From assembly GCA_001695595.3 (NCBI GenBank), contig MBPM02000090.1:62001-126000 (forward strand): a stretch of DNA of 64,000 nt. Direction: 5' to 3'. Below the pieces are notes generated by a model. The model saw only the letters and a program-made list of their open reading frames with translations. It was not told the origin of the DNA and searched no databases. The stretch is from Plasmopara viticola (taxonomy: Eukaryota; Oomycota; Peronosporomycetes; Peronosporales; Peronosporaceae). Position 1 is the first letter of the stretch; each line of letters starts with the position of its first letter. Positions 46,257 to 56,257 of the stretch are shown piece by piece. A program made the translations under genes and the position numbers.

Positions 46257-47408
46257 ATGCATGCCTTGACGTTGACCCATTGCAGGCGCGTGGCTCAGCG
46301 CATCCGCTGCTTAAGTAGCGTCGTCGCTCCTGTTGAGGTGAATAGGTCGGTGCATGGGTCTCGTCTTGCAGCACTGCGTCAGCGCCTTACTGAGGAAGCG
46401 CTCCAGGGTCCGACTTTTTCGGAGCAGGCGTTGTCACTGAAAGACTTTGCGTTTGAGGCCGAAGCCGTGCCTGTTAATAAACCCTCGCGTAAGCCTAATG
46501 CATCCAACCGCAAGCCGAAGTGGTTAAAGGCGCAGCCTACACAGGGATCGAATTATGAGCGACTGCGCAAGACCGTTAAGGAGCTGGGTTTAAGTACCGT
46601 GTGCGAGGAGGCCAGGTGCCCTAACATCGGCGAGTGCTGGGGCGGTGGCAAAGACGGCATCGCGACTGCTACGATTATGCTAATGGGAGACACGTGTACG
46701 CGTGGCTGTAGCTTTTGCGCTGTCAAGACGAGCAAGAAACCAAATCCATTGGATCCTCAGGAACCTTACAAGGTGGCGGAGGCCGTTGCTGCGTGGGGAC
46801 TCGACTACATCGTCTTTACCAGTGTCGACCGTGATGACTACGAGGATCTGGGTGCTAGTCACTTTGCCAAGACAGTGCTTACACTGCGCGCCAAGTTGCC
46901 AACCATACTGATCGAGTGTCTAACGCCTGACTTTCAGGGCCACGACAATTTAGTCGACCAGGTGGCAACCTCTGGTCTGGATGTTTTCGCTCACAATTTA
47001 GAGACAGTCGAGCGCTTGCAGCGTCGTGTACGTGACTACCGTGCCAACTACAAGCAGTCGCTGCACGTGCTAGAGCGTGCAAAGGTGGCTGCTCCACATC
47101 TCGTGACTAAAACGTCACTGATGCTTGGTGTCGGTGAATGCGAGGAAGACTTGTTCCAGACGCTACGTGACTTGCGCAACAGTGGCGTGGATGTCGTGAC
47201 TTTTGGTCAATATTTGCGCCCAAGCACTAAACACATGCCTGTCAAGTCGTACGTGACGCCCGAGGCTTTTGCCGAGTGGCAGAAAGTGGCTGAACAGATG
47301 GGCTTCTTATATGTCGCTAGTGGCCCAATGGTGCGCTCCAGCTACAAGGCCGGTGAATTTTTCATGAAAAACCTGTTGAAAAATCGCAATGCCGAGGTTG
47401 CTGCTTAG
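46257..47408 (+). CDS. LIAS: Lipoyl synthase, mitochondrial
   Basis: Single exon, 383 residues. The N-terminus is Arg-rich and lacks acidic residues for 25 positions, as in a mitochondrial targeting peptide. Both iron-sulfur cluster motifs are intact: auxiliary cluster C-x4-C-x5-C at Cys116, Cys121, Cys127 ([12 protein letters not shown]) and the radical-SAM cluster C-x3-C-x2-C at Cys147, Cys151, Cys154 (CTRGCSFC). The C-terminal RSSYKAGEF holds the conserved RSSY serine. The enzyme inserts two sulfurs into octanoyl-protein to make the lipoyl cofactor of pyruvate dehydrogenase and related complexes. A CCAAT box at 46191-46195 lies in the shared upstream region. Confidence 0.95.
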   Translation: MHALTLTHCRRVAQRIRCLSSVVAPVEVNRSVHGSRLAALRQRLTEEALQGPTFSEQALSLKDFAFEAEAVPVNKPSRKPNASNRKPKWLKAQPTQGSNYERLRKTVKELGLSTVCEEARCPNIGECWGGGKDGIATATIMLMGDTCTRGCSFCAVKTSKKPNPLDPQEPYKVAEAVAAWGLDYIVFTSVDRDDYEDLGASHFAKTVLTLRAKLPTILIECLTPDFQGHDNLVDQVATSGLDVFAHNLETVERLQRRVRDYRANYKQSLHVLERAKVAAPHLVTKTSLMLGVGECEEDLFQTLRDLRNSGVDVVTFGQYLRPSTKHMPVKSYVTPEAFAEWQKVAEQMGFLYVASGPMVRSSYKAGEFFMKNLLKNRNAEVAA

Positions 47409-47525
47409 TATTTCTGTATTCGAGATTAGTGCGAAGATGACGCGTGCAATGGAACGCCTGCAAGTCATCTTAATCCAACAAACAATTCAACAATACATCA
47501 TTCTGTCAAGCTTTGTATAATGTTG

Positions 47526-48363
47526 CTAACAAGACTTTAAGATAGAGCCTGCAAGTGACGCTGTGACCAGCGACCATGTGACCCCGGTGCATGCGTCCGT
47601 GCAGAGATCCACCGCTTCCTGTAGCTGCGTGTGATGAATCTTGCCGGCCTGCAACATGTATGTCACCCGTCCCATCGACGGCATATAGGCTAGCGCCAGC
47701 TTGCCCTCTCCGCATTGCTCCTCCTTTTTACTTGGGTCCAGTATCACCGCTCCATTCACGATACCCTGCAGATGTGACAATACATAACGCGTCAATGTAA
47801 TGACATGATCTGATCGAATATATATTGCTGCGACTCACTGCGCTGGAAGCCGTGACTACGTCGTACATTTCTACGGCAGCATCGGCCAAGGCCAAGGACG
47901 CACAATTGATTGCAGCAGCTAGCACGCCGCCATCGTCCTCCAGAATCGTCACGTATACAGATAAGATGCACTTGGGCAGCTTGTGCAACATCACAGCCGG
48001 AGTCAACGCCTCCTCCACAATAGCCGACAACTCCATCTCGTCTGGGTCCTGGCCGCGCTCGCGCCGGGTCATCAAATCAGCAAAAGGGGCGTACTTGACA
48101 TCGCATACAAGTTGTCCGTCCTTGCTAAACTCTCGACGCGGGCGTGTATCGTTGCGCGGGCCGTAAACAGCACAGACCACGCGGGTGCGGCCCAGCTCCA
48201 CATACGCCGATCCAGCGGCACCACTTACGGTATTCAGTTGCATAAATGGTCGGCGCATCTCATCAGAGCTAACGCGCGCCGAGTTCATTGACTTCATAGG
48301 TGCATTATCATCTGAAACAGGCAGCTGCGGCTGCTTGGGCAGCGGGTAATAGCAGTTCTGCAT
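47526..48363 (-). CDS. Exosome core subunit MTR3/EXOSC6 (RNase PH fold), two exons
   Basis: Exon 1 is 48363-47839 and exon 2 47765-47526, with a 73-bp intron (GCA|GTGAGT to CTGCAG|GGT, phase 0), giving 254 residues. The start is ATG at 48363; the frame runs 14 codons further only with a GTG. The RNase PH fold is clear: GSAYVELGRTRVVCAVYGPR, then GRRxx-like region ELSAIVEEAL, and ALADAAVEMYDVVTASSA followed across the splice by GIVNGAVILDPSKKEE. This last pattern, with MYDVVTA and a LDPSxxEE loop, is that of MTR3. MTR3 is a catalytically inactive ring subunit of the RNA exosome. It is head-to-head with SRP68, 108 bp apart. Confidence 0.88.
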
Positions 48364-48471
48364 TGCCAAGAGTGGAGTACCAAGTCGGAAAAAAGTGCGC
48401 AACACAATTCTTACATCAAGTTACAGCAATCTTTTCATCGCGCTTCTTTTTGTGGTAAACCACAAGTGACA
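48364..48471. promoter_or_regulatory. Shared 108-bp upstream region of MTR3 and SRP68
   Basis: The two start codons point away from each other with only 108 bp between. It contains pyrimidine runs (CTTTTCATCGCGCTTC near 48431-48447) resembling oomycete initiator regions, but no exact consensus is claimed. Confidence 0.4.
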
Positions 48472-50322
48472 ATGGCCAAAGGAGCCAAGGTAGAAGAATC
48501 ACCCGCGCCAAGCACTGAGGTGCTGACCGTTCCCATTTTGGAGACTGTCAAGGCTGCACAGCTGCAAAATGGACTGCGCCATCGTGACTTCCAGCGCTAC
48601 CGCCAGTATTGCACTCGCCGTCTACGCCGCATCCGCAAGTCGGCCAAGTTCACGCACGGCAAGGGCAAGCAGTTTGTTAACAAAAAGGTGGACATTGAAA
48701 CAACGACCGAAAACCGTTTGTTGTACCTGCCACTATACAATGCTGAGCGTGCTTGGGCGTACGCAATGCAGCTTAAGGAGGACGACAACTTAGACAAGTC
48801 GGAAAATGGCGAAGACGCCAACTCGCGCATTAAATTTCACCTCAATGGACGCCTCCGCAAGGCAGCAGAATGGAGTCAGCGTCTTGCTGAGATATGTGCA
48901 GTTCGTGCCGATGTCCGTACGAGTCTCGAAGCGGAAGCTTACGCTGCCTACATGGCTGGCAATTTGGCCTTTCATCGCGAAGAGCATGTGGTAGCGCTCG
49001 ATAAGTTCGACACAGCGCGCCGCATCTATGCGGATTTGTCTCAAGTGGGCACATCTTCGCAAAAAGAGCTGTTTTCACGCTCCGCCAACGAGTTGCAGCC
49101 CTTTATTCGCTTTTGCGAGCACCGTTTAGCTCTGCAGGGACGTTCTGTCAAGTCGACAGACACGTCGTCGCTAGAGCTGCAATCGAGCGGCGATGGCGCT
49201 AACAATGCGCTGTTGCAATCAAAAATCGATTTGGTGCTTTTAGAGGCACGCAAACAGAAGGTAGCAAGGCTTGAATCGGTGGAGTGGAAGCAGCAGCAGT
49301 TAACAGTACCAACGCAGGAGATTGGAATGGCAGTTGTACGTACGACGGAGCTTGGTGCCAAGTTGGACGCCGCGCTGGATGATAAGTCGCGTGAGGCGCG
49401 ATTCCTTGAATTGCTAAGTGCTTACGATGCACTGCTGCAAGCGCTAAAAAGTGCGACAACGAAGTTGGAACAGCAGGCAAAGAGTGGGAGCGCTCTTGTG
49501 CACTCAGACTTGGAGCTTTTGGCTGCGCTAGAGGAGTACGCACGGTTTGAAAAGCTGGCTAAACAGGTGGAACGCCAAGCCTTTGTATATCAGACATTAA
49601 AGAAGAGATTTTCGATGCAGCAGGCTGGCGAGCTGACACATATTCTAGATATGTTAGTGCAGACTGTAGGCGAAATCTTATCGATCCCAGGAATTCGAGA
49701 GCTGGAGCAGCGACGTGCTGCACAATACAGTGCCTACCACGCCGTCTTTCGTGCGTGCCGTGCTTCGACTGTTGCCCAGACTTATCTGTTGGAAAAGAAA
49801 TTTGCTGAGGCGATGGCCTTGTACCAGTATGCTTCAGTCTTTTTGGCCGAAGCTGAAGACATTTTTGCTGCACAACCGGCGGCAAAAGACGACGTACTGC
49901 AACAGTTTACAGAGGAACTGCACAAAGAGCTCGTGGGTGCTGTGAGCCGCACGACTGCGCAAAGTTTCCTCGAGTCTTCGACACGTGCTGATGTCCTGCG
50001 ACTCGAATTGGAACAGCTTTCGCTTTCAGCTGAAGGAAACGAAAAGAAGGTTAAGAAGCGTAAAAAGCGCCAATTTCCTACGTTTCTCGATCGCTTGGAC
50101 AAGTTTGAAGCTGGCTCTATTGAAGGTTACCGCGAGTTAGTGAAGCTGCCCCCCGATTTTCATGCAGTGCCGTGCAAGCCGCTGCTATTTGATGTGGCTT
50201 TCAACGAAATGGAGTTTCCCGACCTGACGGAACGCACCAAGACCGACGCCGAGAAGACCGCCGAGGCCGCTACGGCAGGTAGCGAGACTGGCGGCGGCTT
50301 GTTTGGCTGGTTTCGCAAGTAG
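48472..50322 (+). CDS. SRP68: Signal recognition particle subunit SRP68
   Basis: Single exon, 616 residues (human 627), starting at ATG 48472; a GTG two codons earlier is ignored. The N-terminal RNA-binding domain is clear: QNGLRHRDFQRYRQYCTRRL and RIRKSAKFTHGKGKQF, then NRLLYLPLYNAERAWAYAM. The middle is helical TPR-like repeats and the C-terminus carries a Lys-rich run (KKVKKRKKRQ) before the Ser/Thr tail. SRP68 pairs with SRP72 and binds SRP RNA in targeting of ribosomes to the ER. The end reads GGGLFGWFRK. Confidence 0.92.
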   Translation: MAKGAKVEESPAPSTEVLTVPILETVKAAQLQNGLRHRDFQRYRQYCTRRLRRIRKSAKFTHGKGKQFVNKKVDIETTTENRLLYLPLYNAERAWAYAMQLKEDDNLDKSENGEDANSRIKFHLNGRLRKAAEWSQRLAEICAVRADVRTSLEAEAYAAYMAGNLAFHREEHVVALDKFDTARRIYADLSQVGTSSQKELFSRSANELQPFIRFCEHRLALQGRSVKSTDTSSLELQSSGDGANNALLQSKIDLVLLEARKQKVARLESVEWKQQQLTVPTQEIGMAVVRTTELGAKLDAALDDKSREARFLELLSAYDALLQALKSATTKLEQQAKSGSALVHSDLELLAALEEYARFEKLAKQVERQAFVYQTLKKRFSMQQAGELTHILDMLVQTVGEILSIPGIRELEQRRAAQYSAYHAVFRACRASTVAQTYLLEKKFAEAMALYQYASVFLAEAEDIFAAQPAAKDDVLQQFTEELHKELVGAVSRTTAQSFLESSTRADVLRLELEQLSLSAEGNEKKVKKRKKRQFPTFLDRLDKFEAGSIEGYRELVKLPPDFHAVPCKPLLFDVAFNEMEFPDLTERTKTDAEKTAEAATAGSETGGGLFGWFRK

Positions 50323-50452
50323 AGTTGCTAGGACGAATCCATTCGCTCTGAAGACGATGTGTGACAGCTAAAGAACAGCACCCGATGCGTTGTTTACACG
50401 TATTTTTGCATTGTTTCTATACATCTACACACTTGTATTCACGACGCGATAT

Positions 50453-50851
50453 TTAGTCGTCACTCTCGTCCTTGTCGCTGATTATATGCTGTAGTTCCTT
50501 TTCAAATTCGCGACGTTCTCTAGCATCCAGCTCCTCGTCAGTCAGCGCGGGTGATACGCGACCGAGTAAGCGAAACCAAAGTGGAAACCAAATGGCCATG
50601 TATGCTACCCACCGGTGGATGAGATTGAAATAATCGGTCGCCTCGTAAAAGATTGTGCAGATCACACCAACGATGCCGAAGATGAAAACGTGGTGACGGT
50701 CCTGCAATGGCCCAAAGTCTGGAATGTTGTCACGCTTCCAGGGCGCCACTGGGTCAACTTCTTTGCGGTATGCGGCTTCTTGACGCAATAATTCAGTCAT
50801 ATCTTCGACCCGTTCCACTGGCGGCTCATCATTAGGCACGCGGCGGGACAT
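50453..50851 (-). CDS. Small two-TM protein, unknown function
   Basis: 132 residues from ATG at 50851 (MSRRVPNDEPP). The frame runs open upstream into the divergent gene, but an earlier start would overlap that gene's coding region. Two hydrophobic segments, HHVFIFGIVGVICTIFYEA and VAYMAIWFPLWFRLLG, lie close together near the middle, and the ends are charged, with an acidic C-terminus (SDKDESDD). No family recognised; a hairpin membrane protein of ER or mitochondria is possible. Its start is 79 bp from the acyltransferase start on the other strand. Confidence 0.7.
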   Translation of the reverse strand: MSRRVPNDEPPVERVEDMTELLRQEAAYRKEVDPVAPWKRDNIPDFGPLQDRHHVFIFGIVGVICTIFYEATDYFNLIHRWVAYMAIWFPLWFRLLGRVSPALTDEELDARERREFEKELQHIISDKDESDD

Positions 50852-50930
50852 GTTTACGCCGGATGTTATGGTATTAAAAAGTCTGCCTCGACTTTGTGGA
50901 CAATTTACGTACGCGAAATAGTAACTTAAT

Positions 50931-52055
50931 ATGGAGAAGTACAGTCGGTGGGCGGATCTGACCACGGGCATCAACCCATTCGTGCCCCAGCGTCGGCGCT
51001 TCACGTCCAGCTGGCCGTTAACTATTTTTCAGGCTGCTCTAGGGTCCATCCTCGCGCTCGTGCGCTTCCCGTTGGTACTGATTTCCTCTTTGGCACTCGT
51101 GCTTGTCAACCTCGTGGTGTCCATCCTGTCTGTGATCCCGTTTCTGGGGCGCTTATTGAAGCGAATCACCGAGTGGTTGCTGTGTTCATTACTGCTCCTG
51201 CTTTTTGGAGTACTGGTGTCGGAAGAAAGCGCCAATACGCGCCGCCTTGGCCTAGTCACATCTCGAGTGAAGAGCCTTCATGGCTCAACTCGTGTTGGAC
51301 CTGGCGACGTGCTACTTTGCAACTTTACGAGTTTTTTAGAAGTTCTGTACCTTTCCAAGCGTTTTTCTCCAGTCTTTGTATTTGCCACAGACACCAAGAG
51401 TGAGGACGGGGGTCTGGTCCACGTCTGTGGTTTGCTGGAGGCGCTGTACAGGTCTTTAGCGATGCCTGTGACTGCTGAGCGGGTGAAACCCACAAGAAAG
51501 ATTGCAGACGTCGTGCGTCGTGCCTCTGGACCAATAGTAGTGTTTCCTGAAGGAGTAAGAAGCAATGGCAAGGCCGTGTTAAGATTTCTTCCTGTGCTGC
51601 AAAATCTGCCAGTCAAGACGCGTGTGCACCTCGTGGCGTTCCGCTACGAATACAAGCATTTTAGTCCAAGTCAACCAGCTGGCGGAGCTTGGTCGCATTT
51701 GTTCTGGACTGCATTTCACCTCCACCACTCCATGCGCGTAACTGTGCTTAGCGCGAAGGACCTTAGTCTTGATGATCTGACAATTGCCAAGTTGTCTAGC
51801 AGAAATAGCAGCAAGAAGCAGAACTCCTCAATGCTGTCAATTGACCAAGTGGAAAAGTTACGCTCGCTTCTCGCTGCTATGCTGCGCACTAGGACGGTTG
51901 ACATGGGACCTGCTGACTTTGTAACTTTCAACAACTACTGGAAGCACGTAAACAGTGGAGGACGTCAACCGGCGTCACAGTTTACAGATCGCAAAGCTCC
52001 CCACGAACATGCTCAGTGGGCCAAGAATTCGCTACGCAGCAACGAGACGCGATAG
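50931..52055 (+). CDS. PlsC-like acyltransferase with altered catalytic motif
   Basis: Single exon, 374 residues. Hydrophobic segments at about 31-60 and 62-98 anchor it to the membrane. The acyltransferase fold is supported by FPEGVRSNGKAVLRF at about 205-219, matching the PEGxxSNG substrate motif of PlsC/LPAAT proteins, and by the spacing to an upstream motif at 131-137 (NFTSFLE). In active LPAATs that site reads N-H-x4-D. Here His is Phe132 and Asp is Glu137, so normal catalysis is doubtful. It may be an inactive or regulatory homologue. It ends 69 bp from the RMND1-type gene on the other strand. Confidence 0.75.
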   Translation: MEKYSRWADLTTGINPFVPQRRRFTSSWPLTIFQAALGSILALVRFPLVLISSLALVLVNLVVSILSVIPFLGRLLKRITEWLLCSLLLLLFGVLVSEESANTRRLGLVTSRVKSLHGSTRVGPGDVLLCNFTSFLEVLYLSKRFSPVFVFATDTKSEDGGLVHVCGLLEALYRSLAMPVTAERVKPTRKIADVVRRASGPIVVFPEGVRSNGKAVLRFLPVLQNLPVKTRVHLVAFRYEYKHFSPSQPAGGAWSHLFWTAFHLHHSMRVTVLSAKDLSLDDLTIAKLSSRNSSKKQNSSMLSIDQVEKLRSLLAAMLRTRTVDMGPADFVTFNNYWKHVNSGGRQPASQFTDRKAPHEHAQWAKNSLRSNETR

Positions 52056-52124
52056 ATTGCAGCTGCTTTAGCAGATTACGTTGACGCTTAATGAGAGAAA
52101 TATTTCAAGTATTAAGCTACCGTA

Positions 52125-53443
52125 TTAAGCCAGCTTGATTAACAGTTCATAGACACCAATGCCTAATTCGACGGAGATAAGGATAATAATATACCATTCG
52201 AGGCGCTCGCCTTTGTGGGAATCCAACACCTCCAAAAAAAACTAAACCACAAGCACACATGTAAACTTATTGCTTCATAGGAACTCGTCTATCGTAAACT
52301 CACCTTTGTGTTGTGCTGAATTAGTTCAAGTTTAAAATTTAGATTTTGGAACCGCTCATGAAGCTCAAACTCTTCGAGCAGCGATTCCCACATGCTGTGG
52401 TATCTCGTTTGACTCCACGCCGGATCGCCTGGTCTCTTACGGTCGATAACACGCAATTTGCTTACCAAGTCGATCAAGAGCGTATTGTTGGACGCCACAA
52501 TTTTAAATAGCCTCTTTGTTTGCTCATTTTCTCGACCAAATAATGCTCCGCGAGGACCTTTCTTTTCGACGTCTGTGTTGAGCTTTTCGAATTCACTTAA
52601 AATTGTCTCGCATTGTCGCTCGTAAAATTCAAGAGCCACCGTTTGTGAGAGCACACCAGCAATTACGTGAACATTTATGTGATCAATTTCGCGCACTAGC
52701 ACGTTGTTTTCTACCAAAGTACTCCACTTCTTCTGTGCCGGGTCACCGACTAGAAGCATCTCCTCTTCGTGTCCTCGCATCTCAAACACGTCACTACAGA
52801 AGCGTGTAGCGTGCTTAATTAGCGTGCTCACCAAAACCTGATCACAATTAAAAAATACTACTGCTCCGTAGTCAAAATAAACAACCCATTTGTCGGTCGC
52901 TCGTCGTGATGTGACTGTCTTGCCTCCCCCTCCGACACTCAGCTTTGTGACAATATCTGCGTTGTTGCTGGTGCTTGAACTATGCGCAGTGGATGGAGCC
53001 ACGTTTGTGACAAATCCCGCTTGGCTACTACTTTTGCTACCACCAAGTCTTAAGACGATGGAGTCCTTGTGTAAGTAATGAGTGACTTGAAATCGGTCCG
53101 TGTAGAGCTTTTGAAAAAGGCTAGCGATGTCCATTTTGCGCGCAACGTGGACCGCTCGAATGGACATATGCTGGACCTGATTAGCCATAAGTCGAGCCTG
53201 CGCTTGAGCTTCAGCAGCTGCAATCGTGGCGTCTACCTCGTCAGCGGTTGGTAGCGGCGGCAGGTCGAGCTTATCCACATCCAGCCCTTGCATGGATGTT
53301 GCAAATCTTTTCCACTGTAAAGTTCGACCATAACTTGCCAAAAGATATAACTTTGACCAAGAAAATACTGGCAGAGATGCTGTCGTGTTGATTGTGTCTT
53401 TGTGGGCACTACAGCGCTGCGCAACACGCCGCAATAGGAGCAT
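52125..53443 (-). CDS. RMND1: DUF155/RMND1 family mitochondrial protein, two exons
   Basis: Exon 1 is 53443-52304 and exon 2 52241-52125, with a 62-bp intron (AAG|GTGAGT, TTTAG|TTT, phase 0), giving 418 residues. The N-terminus looks like a mitochondrial presequence (MLLLRRVAQRCSAHK). The DUF155 core shows DKWVVYFDYGAVVFFN and the C-terminal helices HERFQNLNFKLELIQHNTK then, across the intron, FFLEVLDSHKGERLEWYIII, which is the family's most conserved part and ends in a membrane anchor. RMND1-type proteins support translation in mitochondria. A Gly/Ser-rich insert lies near residue 140-175. Confidence 0.92.
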
Positions 53444-53594
53444 CGTATTGTGCTAGGAAAGTGATTTCGAAAAAGAGGCATATCGATTGCGTAAGACACA
53501 TATATTATGTACACCACACCCTTGGATCCTTAATCAGCCAATCAAAGCCAATTTCAATGGCGTTCACGAAGTGAGCCCTGATTATTGTGTAGCC
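53444..53594. promoter_or_regulatory. Shared upstream region of RMND1 and GBP genes, tandem CCAAT
   Basis: 151 bp lie between divergent starts. Two CCAAT boxes lie 10 bp apart at 53538-53542 and 53548-53552, near the GBP start. This is inference from sequence only. Confidence 0.4.
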
Positions 53595-55502
53595 ATGTCG
53601 ATGGAGTTGACGTTTCCAGAGGAGCCCGTGCCGCTTATTACGTTCAGCGAAGAAGAGAATCAGCTAAAGGTGAATGATAAAGCTGTCGATCTGCTCCGTC
53701 GGATTGATGGCCACGTTGCTGTGGTAGCTATGGCCGGTCTTTACCGCACGGGCAAGAGCTCCATGCTCAATTGGCTGTTGGACAGACAGAGCGGCTTTCG
53801 CGTTGGCCCCACGATCGAGCGCTGTACGCGCGGCATTTGGATATGGGGTCAACCACAGCTTCATACGATGGCTAATGGCGAGGACGTGTGGGTGCTCATG
53901 CTGGATACGGAGGGCATGGGTGGTCTTGAGGCATCACAGCAGTACGACGCGCGCATCTTCTCCCTTGCCACGTTGCTGTGCTCCAAACTTGTTTACAATA
54001 GTCAGGGAAGTGTGGATGAAAAGGCTATAAGTGGCCTGAGTTTCATTGCAAATTTGGCCAAACATATTAAGGTCAGCGCCTCAGCTGAGGAAGGAGGGGC
54101 CAGTGATGAAAACGATATCATGCAGCTTCACAGCTTCTTTCCATCCTTCTTGTGGATAGTGAGAGACTTCACCTTGGAGCTAGTGGATGAAGATGGAGAT
54201 CCAATTACCAGCAGTGACTATCTGGAACGAGCACTGGCTGACCAGCCTCGAACGCCGGGCAATATGGAGCGCAACCGCATCCGGGCCATGATGAAGGACT
54301 TTTTCCGCAGCCGTGAATGTATTACGCTTGTGCGTCCAGTGCATGACGAAACGAAATTGCAACAGGTAGACGCACTGCCCATTGAAGAGTTGCGACCCGA
54401 GTTCCAACAGCAACTTCGTGACGTAAAGCAGCTTGTATACGGCGAGAGTTTAAAGCCCAAGATGCTGCAGGGCAAGCCGCTCAATGGCAGTATGTTTGCC
54501 GGCTTACTTCAGGCTTACGTGGCTGCTATTAACAGCGGGGGTGTTCCCGTCATAACGTCGGCCTGGGAGGGCGTGACTGCCAGTGAGTGCCGCAAAGCAA
54601 TGCGTGCTGCAGCTGATACGTTTGAAAAAAGTCTGGCTGCTTTAGACCTGCCACTTGACGATGAAGACCTGAGTGAAGCGATAAAGGAAGCTGAAAAGCA
54701 AGCAATGACTCAGTACCGTGCGGCTGCTATAGGTGACAGTGCATCAAAGCTCGAGGCTGATCTGTGGAAGCGCATGGAGGAAGACAAAGTTGCTTGCACA
54801 CGCAATAACGCGGCGCAGAGCAAGGAAATGTGCGACCGCTTACTACAGGTGCTGTACGCGGAGCAAATTCAGCCAAAGTTGGCCTCAGTCAACGACAACT
54901 CGGCTGGCTTTGCTGATATGCAGCAATTCTCGCGTGATTGGCAGGCATTTCGCGATGCGTATTTGAGAAAAGCACGTGGCGGCGCAAAACTCGAGTGTCT
55001 GCTCACTTTCTCGGAGTCCAAGTATGCTGAAGCCATGCGGATTCTTCTTAGTCGACAAGAAGAGGGCTACGAAAAAAAAATCCGGACACTGCAAGGCGAT
55101 ATGTCAAAGGTGAAAGAGGAGCTTGGTAGTGTTGGTGGTCGTGAACAGATTTACAAGGATCAGATCGAGCAGATTCAAGTCCAGTCGTCACATTACATGT
55201 CCGAAAAGGCTTATTTTAAAGCGGAGGCTGAGGCCCAGCGCGAGCGGATTGCAAATCTGGAGAGCATGCTTCAAGACGAGACTGCTTTGAAACAGCACAT
55301 GGAGATGGAAAACGACTCTACCATTGAACGGTCTGGCGGAAATAAAGCTCGAGAGGAAAACGCCAGCGAGCTTGAACGCATGAAGGCAGAATTTGAGCGC
55401 GTGGTTCAAGAAAAAGAACGTCAAGAGATGGAGCTTAACCTGTTAAGTGAGGAATGCCAACAGCTGCGCAAAGGTCGAACCTGCGGATGCAATATATCTT
55501 GA
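53595..55502 (+). CDS. Guanylate-binding protein (GB1/RHD3 GTPase) with CaaX box
   Basis: Single exon, 635 residues from ATG at 53595 (MSMELTFPEEP); upstream in-frame codons begin only with TTG. The GTPase domain has G1 GLYRTGKSS (48-56), G3 DTEGMG (104-109) and the GBP-type G4 RD pair (IVRDFTLEL, about 190). A helical bundle and long coiled coil follow (from about 490). The protein ends CGCNIS, where Cys-Asn-Ile-Ser is a CaaX box; vertebrate GBP1 likewise ends in CaaX (CTIS) and is farnesylated. GBPs are large dynamin-like GTPases that act on membranes. It is convergent with mL41, 86 bp apart. Confidence 0.9.
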   Translation: MSMELTFPEEPVPLITFSEEENQLKVNDKAVDLLRRIDGHVAVVAMAGLYRTGKSSMLNWLLDRQSGFRVGPTIERCTRGIWIWGQPQLHTMANGEDVWVLMLDTEGMGGLEASQQYDARIFSLATLLCSKLVYNSQGSVDEKAISGLSFIANLAKHIKVSASAEEGGASDENDIMQLHSFFPSFLWIVRDFTLELVDEDGDPITSSDYLERALADQPRTPGNMERNRIRAMMKDFFRSRECITLVRPVHDETKLQQVDALPIEELRPEFQQQLRDVKQLVYGESLKPKMLQGKPLNGSMFAGLLQAYVAAINSGGVPVITSAWEGVTASECRKAMRAAADTFEKSLAALDLPLDDEDLSEAIKEAEKQAMTQYRAAAIGDSASKLEADLWKRMEEDKVACTRNNAAQSKEMCDRLLQVLYAEQIQPKLASVNDNSAGFADMQQFSRDWQAFRDAYLRKARGGAKLECLLTFSESKYAEAMRILLSRQEEGYEKKIRTLQGDMSKVKEELGSVGGREQIYKDQIEQIQVQSSHYMSEKAYFKAEAEAQRERIANLESMLQDETALKQHMEMENDSTIERSGGNKAREENASELERMKAEFERVVQEKERQEMELNLLSEECQQLRKGRTCGCNIS

Positions 55503-55588
55503 GTATAGGTCCAATGTGGTGAGCTTCTTCTATATGTCAATTAAAATCGAGCATTCCACCGTCTTATTGCTTAACGTAGTTTGTGATT

Positions 55589-55914
55589 CTATTGCGGGCG
55601 ACGGTTTGGCGTTAGCGGCGACACATATGCCTTGAGCTGCATCGGGCAGCACGACAGTTAATAAAGACTTCAGCGAATATAAAAATTGATCAAAGTACCT
55701 TGAAACCCGTGAGATCGGGCACCTCAAGCTGCAGCAGCTTGTCCTTGTCCACGACGTAGCGACCGCGCTTGGCGTGCGTCCCTTCGTTGCGACAACCATT
55801 ACCCTTGTAGAATCGGCGATTGGCACGCTTGCTTGTGAGTGGCCGCAAGGAATGCGAGCGCCCAAACTTGCTCTTGCGCGCGAAACCCAAGACCAGTCCG
55901 TCCAATAGACCCAT
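55589..55914 (-). CDS. MRPL41: Mitochondrial ribosomal protein mL41 (MRPL41/MRPL27), two exons
   Basis: Exon 1 is 55914-55699 and exon 2 55636-55589, with a 62-bp intron, giving 87 residues. Family marks are PLTSKRANRRFYKGNG, THAKRGRYVVD and VPDLTGFK, then LKAYVSP across the splice; the family's DLTGFKLKPYV confirms the junction. It is a subunit of the large mitoribosomal subunit. The short second exon codes for only 15 residues. Confidence 0.9.
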
Positions 55915-56205
55915 TTATCCTCAGTGTGTTAATCAATGGTTTTTATTATACATGCTGGAGTTTTAGCTCAGCAGAATAAGACAAAATCAGGCTGGAAAAG
56001 TCTTTGTAGGGGTCAAGTATGACTGGACCCTGGACATGACGTGGCTAGGCTTTGAAACGATAGGCGAGGAAGGTCATACGTGCAAGCCGCCCATTTTCAC
56101 GCAACAGGTCTTTGGTGCGTCATGTCTTAAGCGTACGGGTTATTATAAAGAAGCCTGGGCAAGTGTACGCTCGAGGAAAAATATGGGAGGTTTCGAAAGT
56201 ACTGA

Positions 56206-56257
56206 CATTTCATCAAGGAAGACGTGAAAACGTCCTGGAAACCTTCCTTGATGAATG
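56206..56257. repeat. Nested hairpin
   Basis: Outer arms at 56206-56221 and 56243-56257 (core TCATCAAGGAAG / CTTCCTTGATGA) pair over about 15 bases. Inside, GACGTGAAAACGTC (56221-56234) forms a second small stem with a GAAA loop. No copy elsewhere in the window was noticed. Confidence 0.6.

Noticed and set aside
50852..51004. Longer N-terminus for the small two-TM protein
   Set aside because: It would overlap the coding start of the divergent acyltransferase; the internal ATG at 50851 avoids this.
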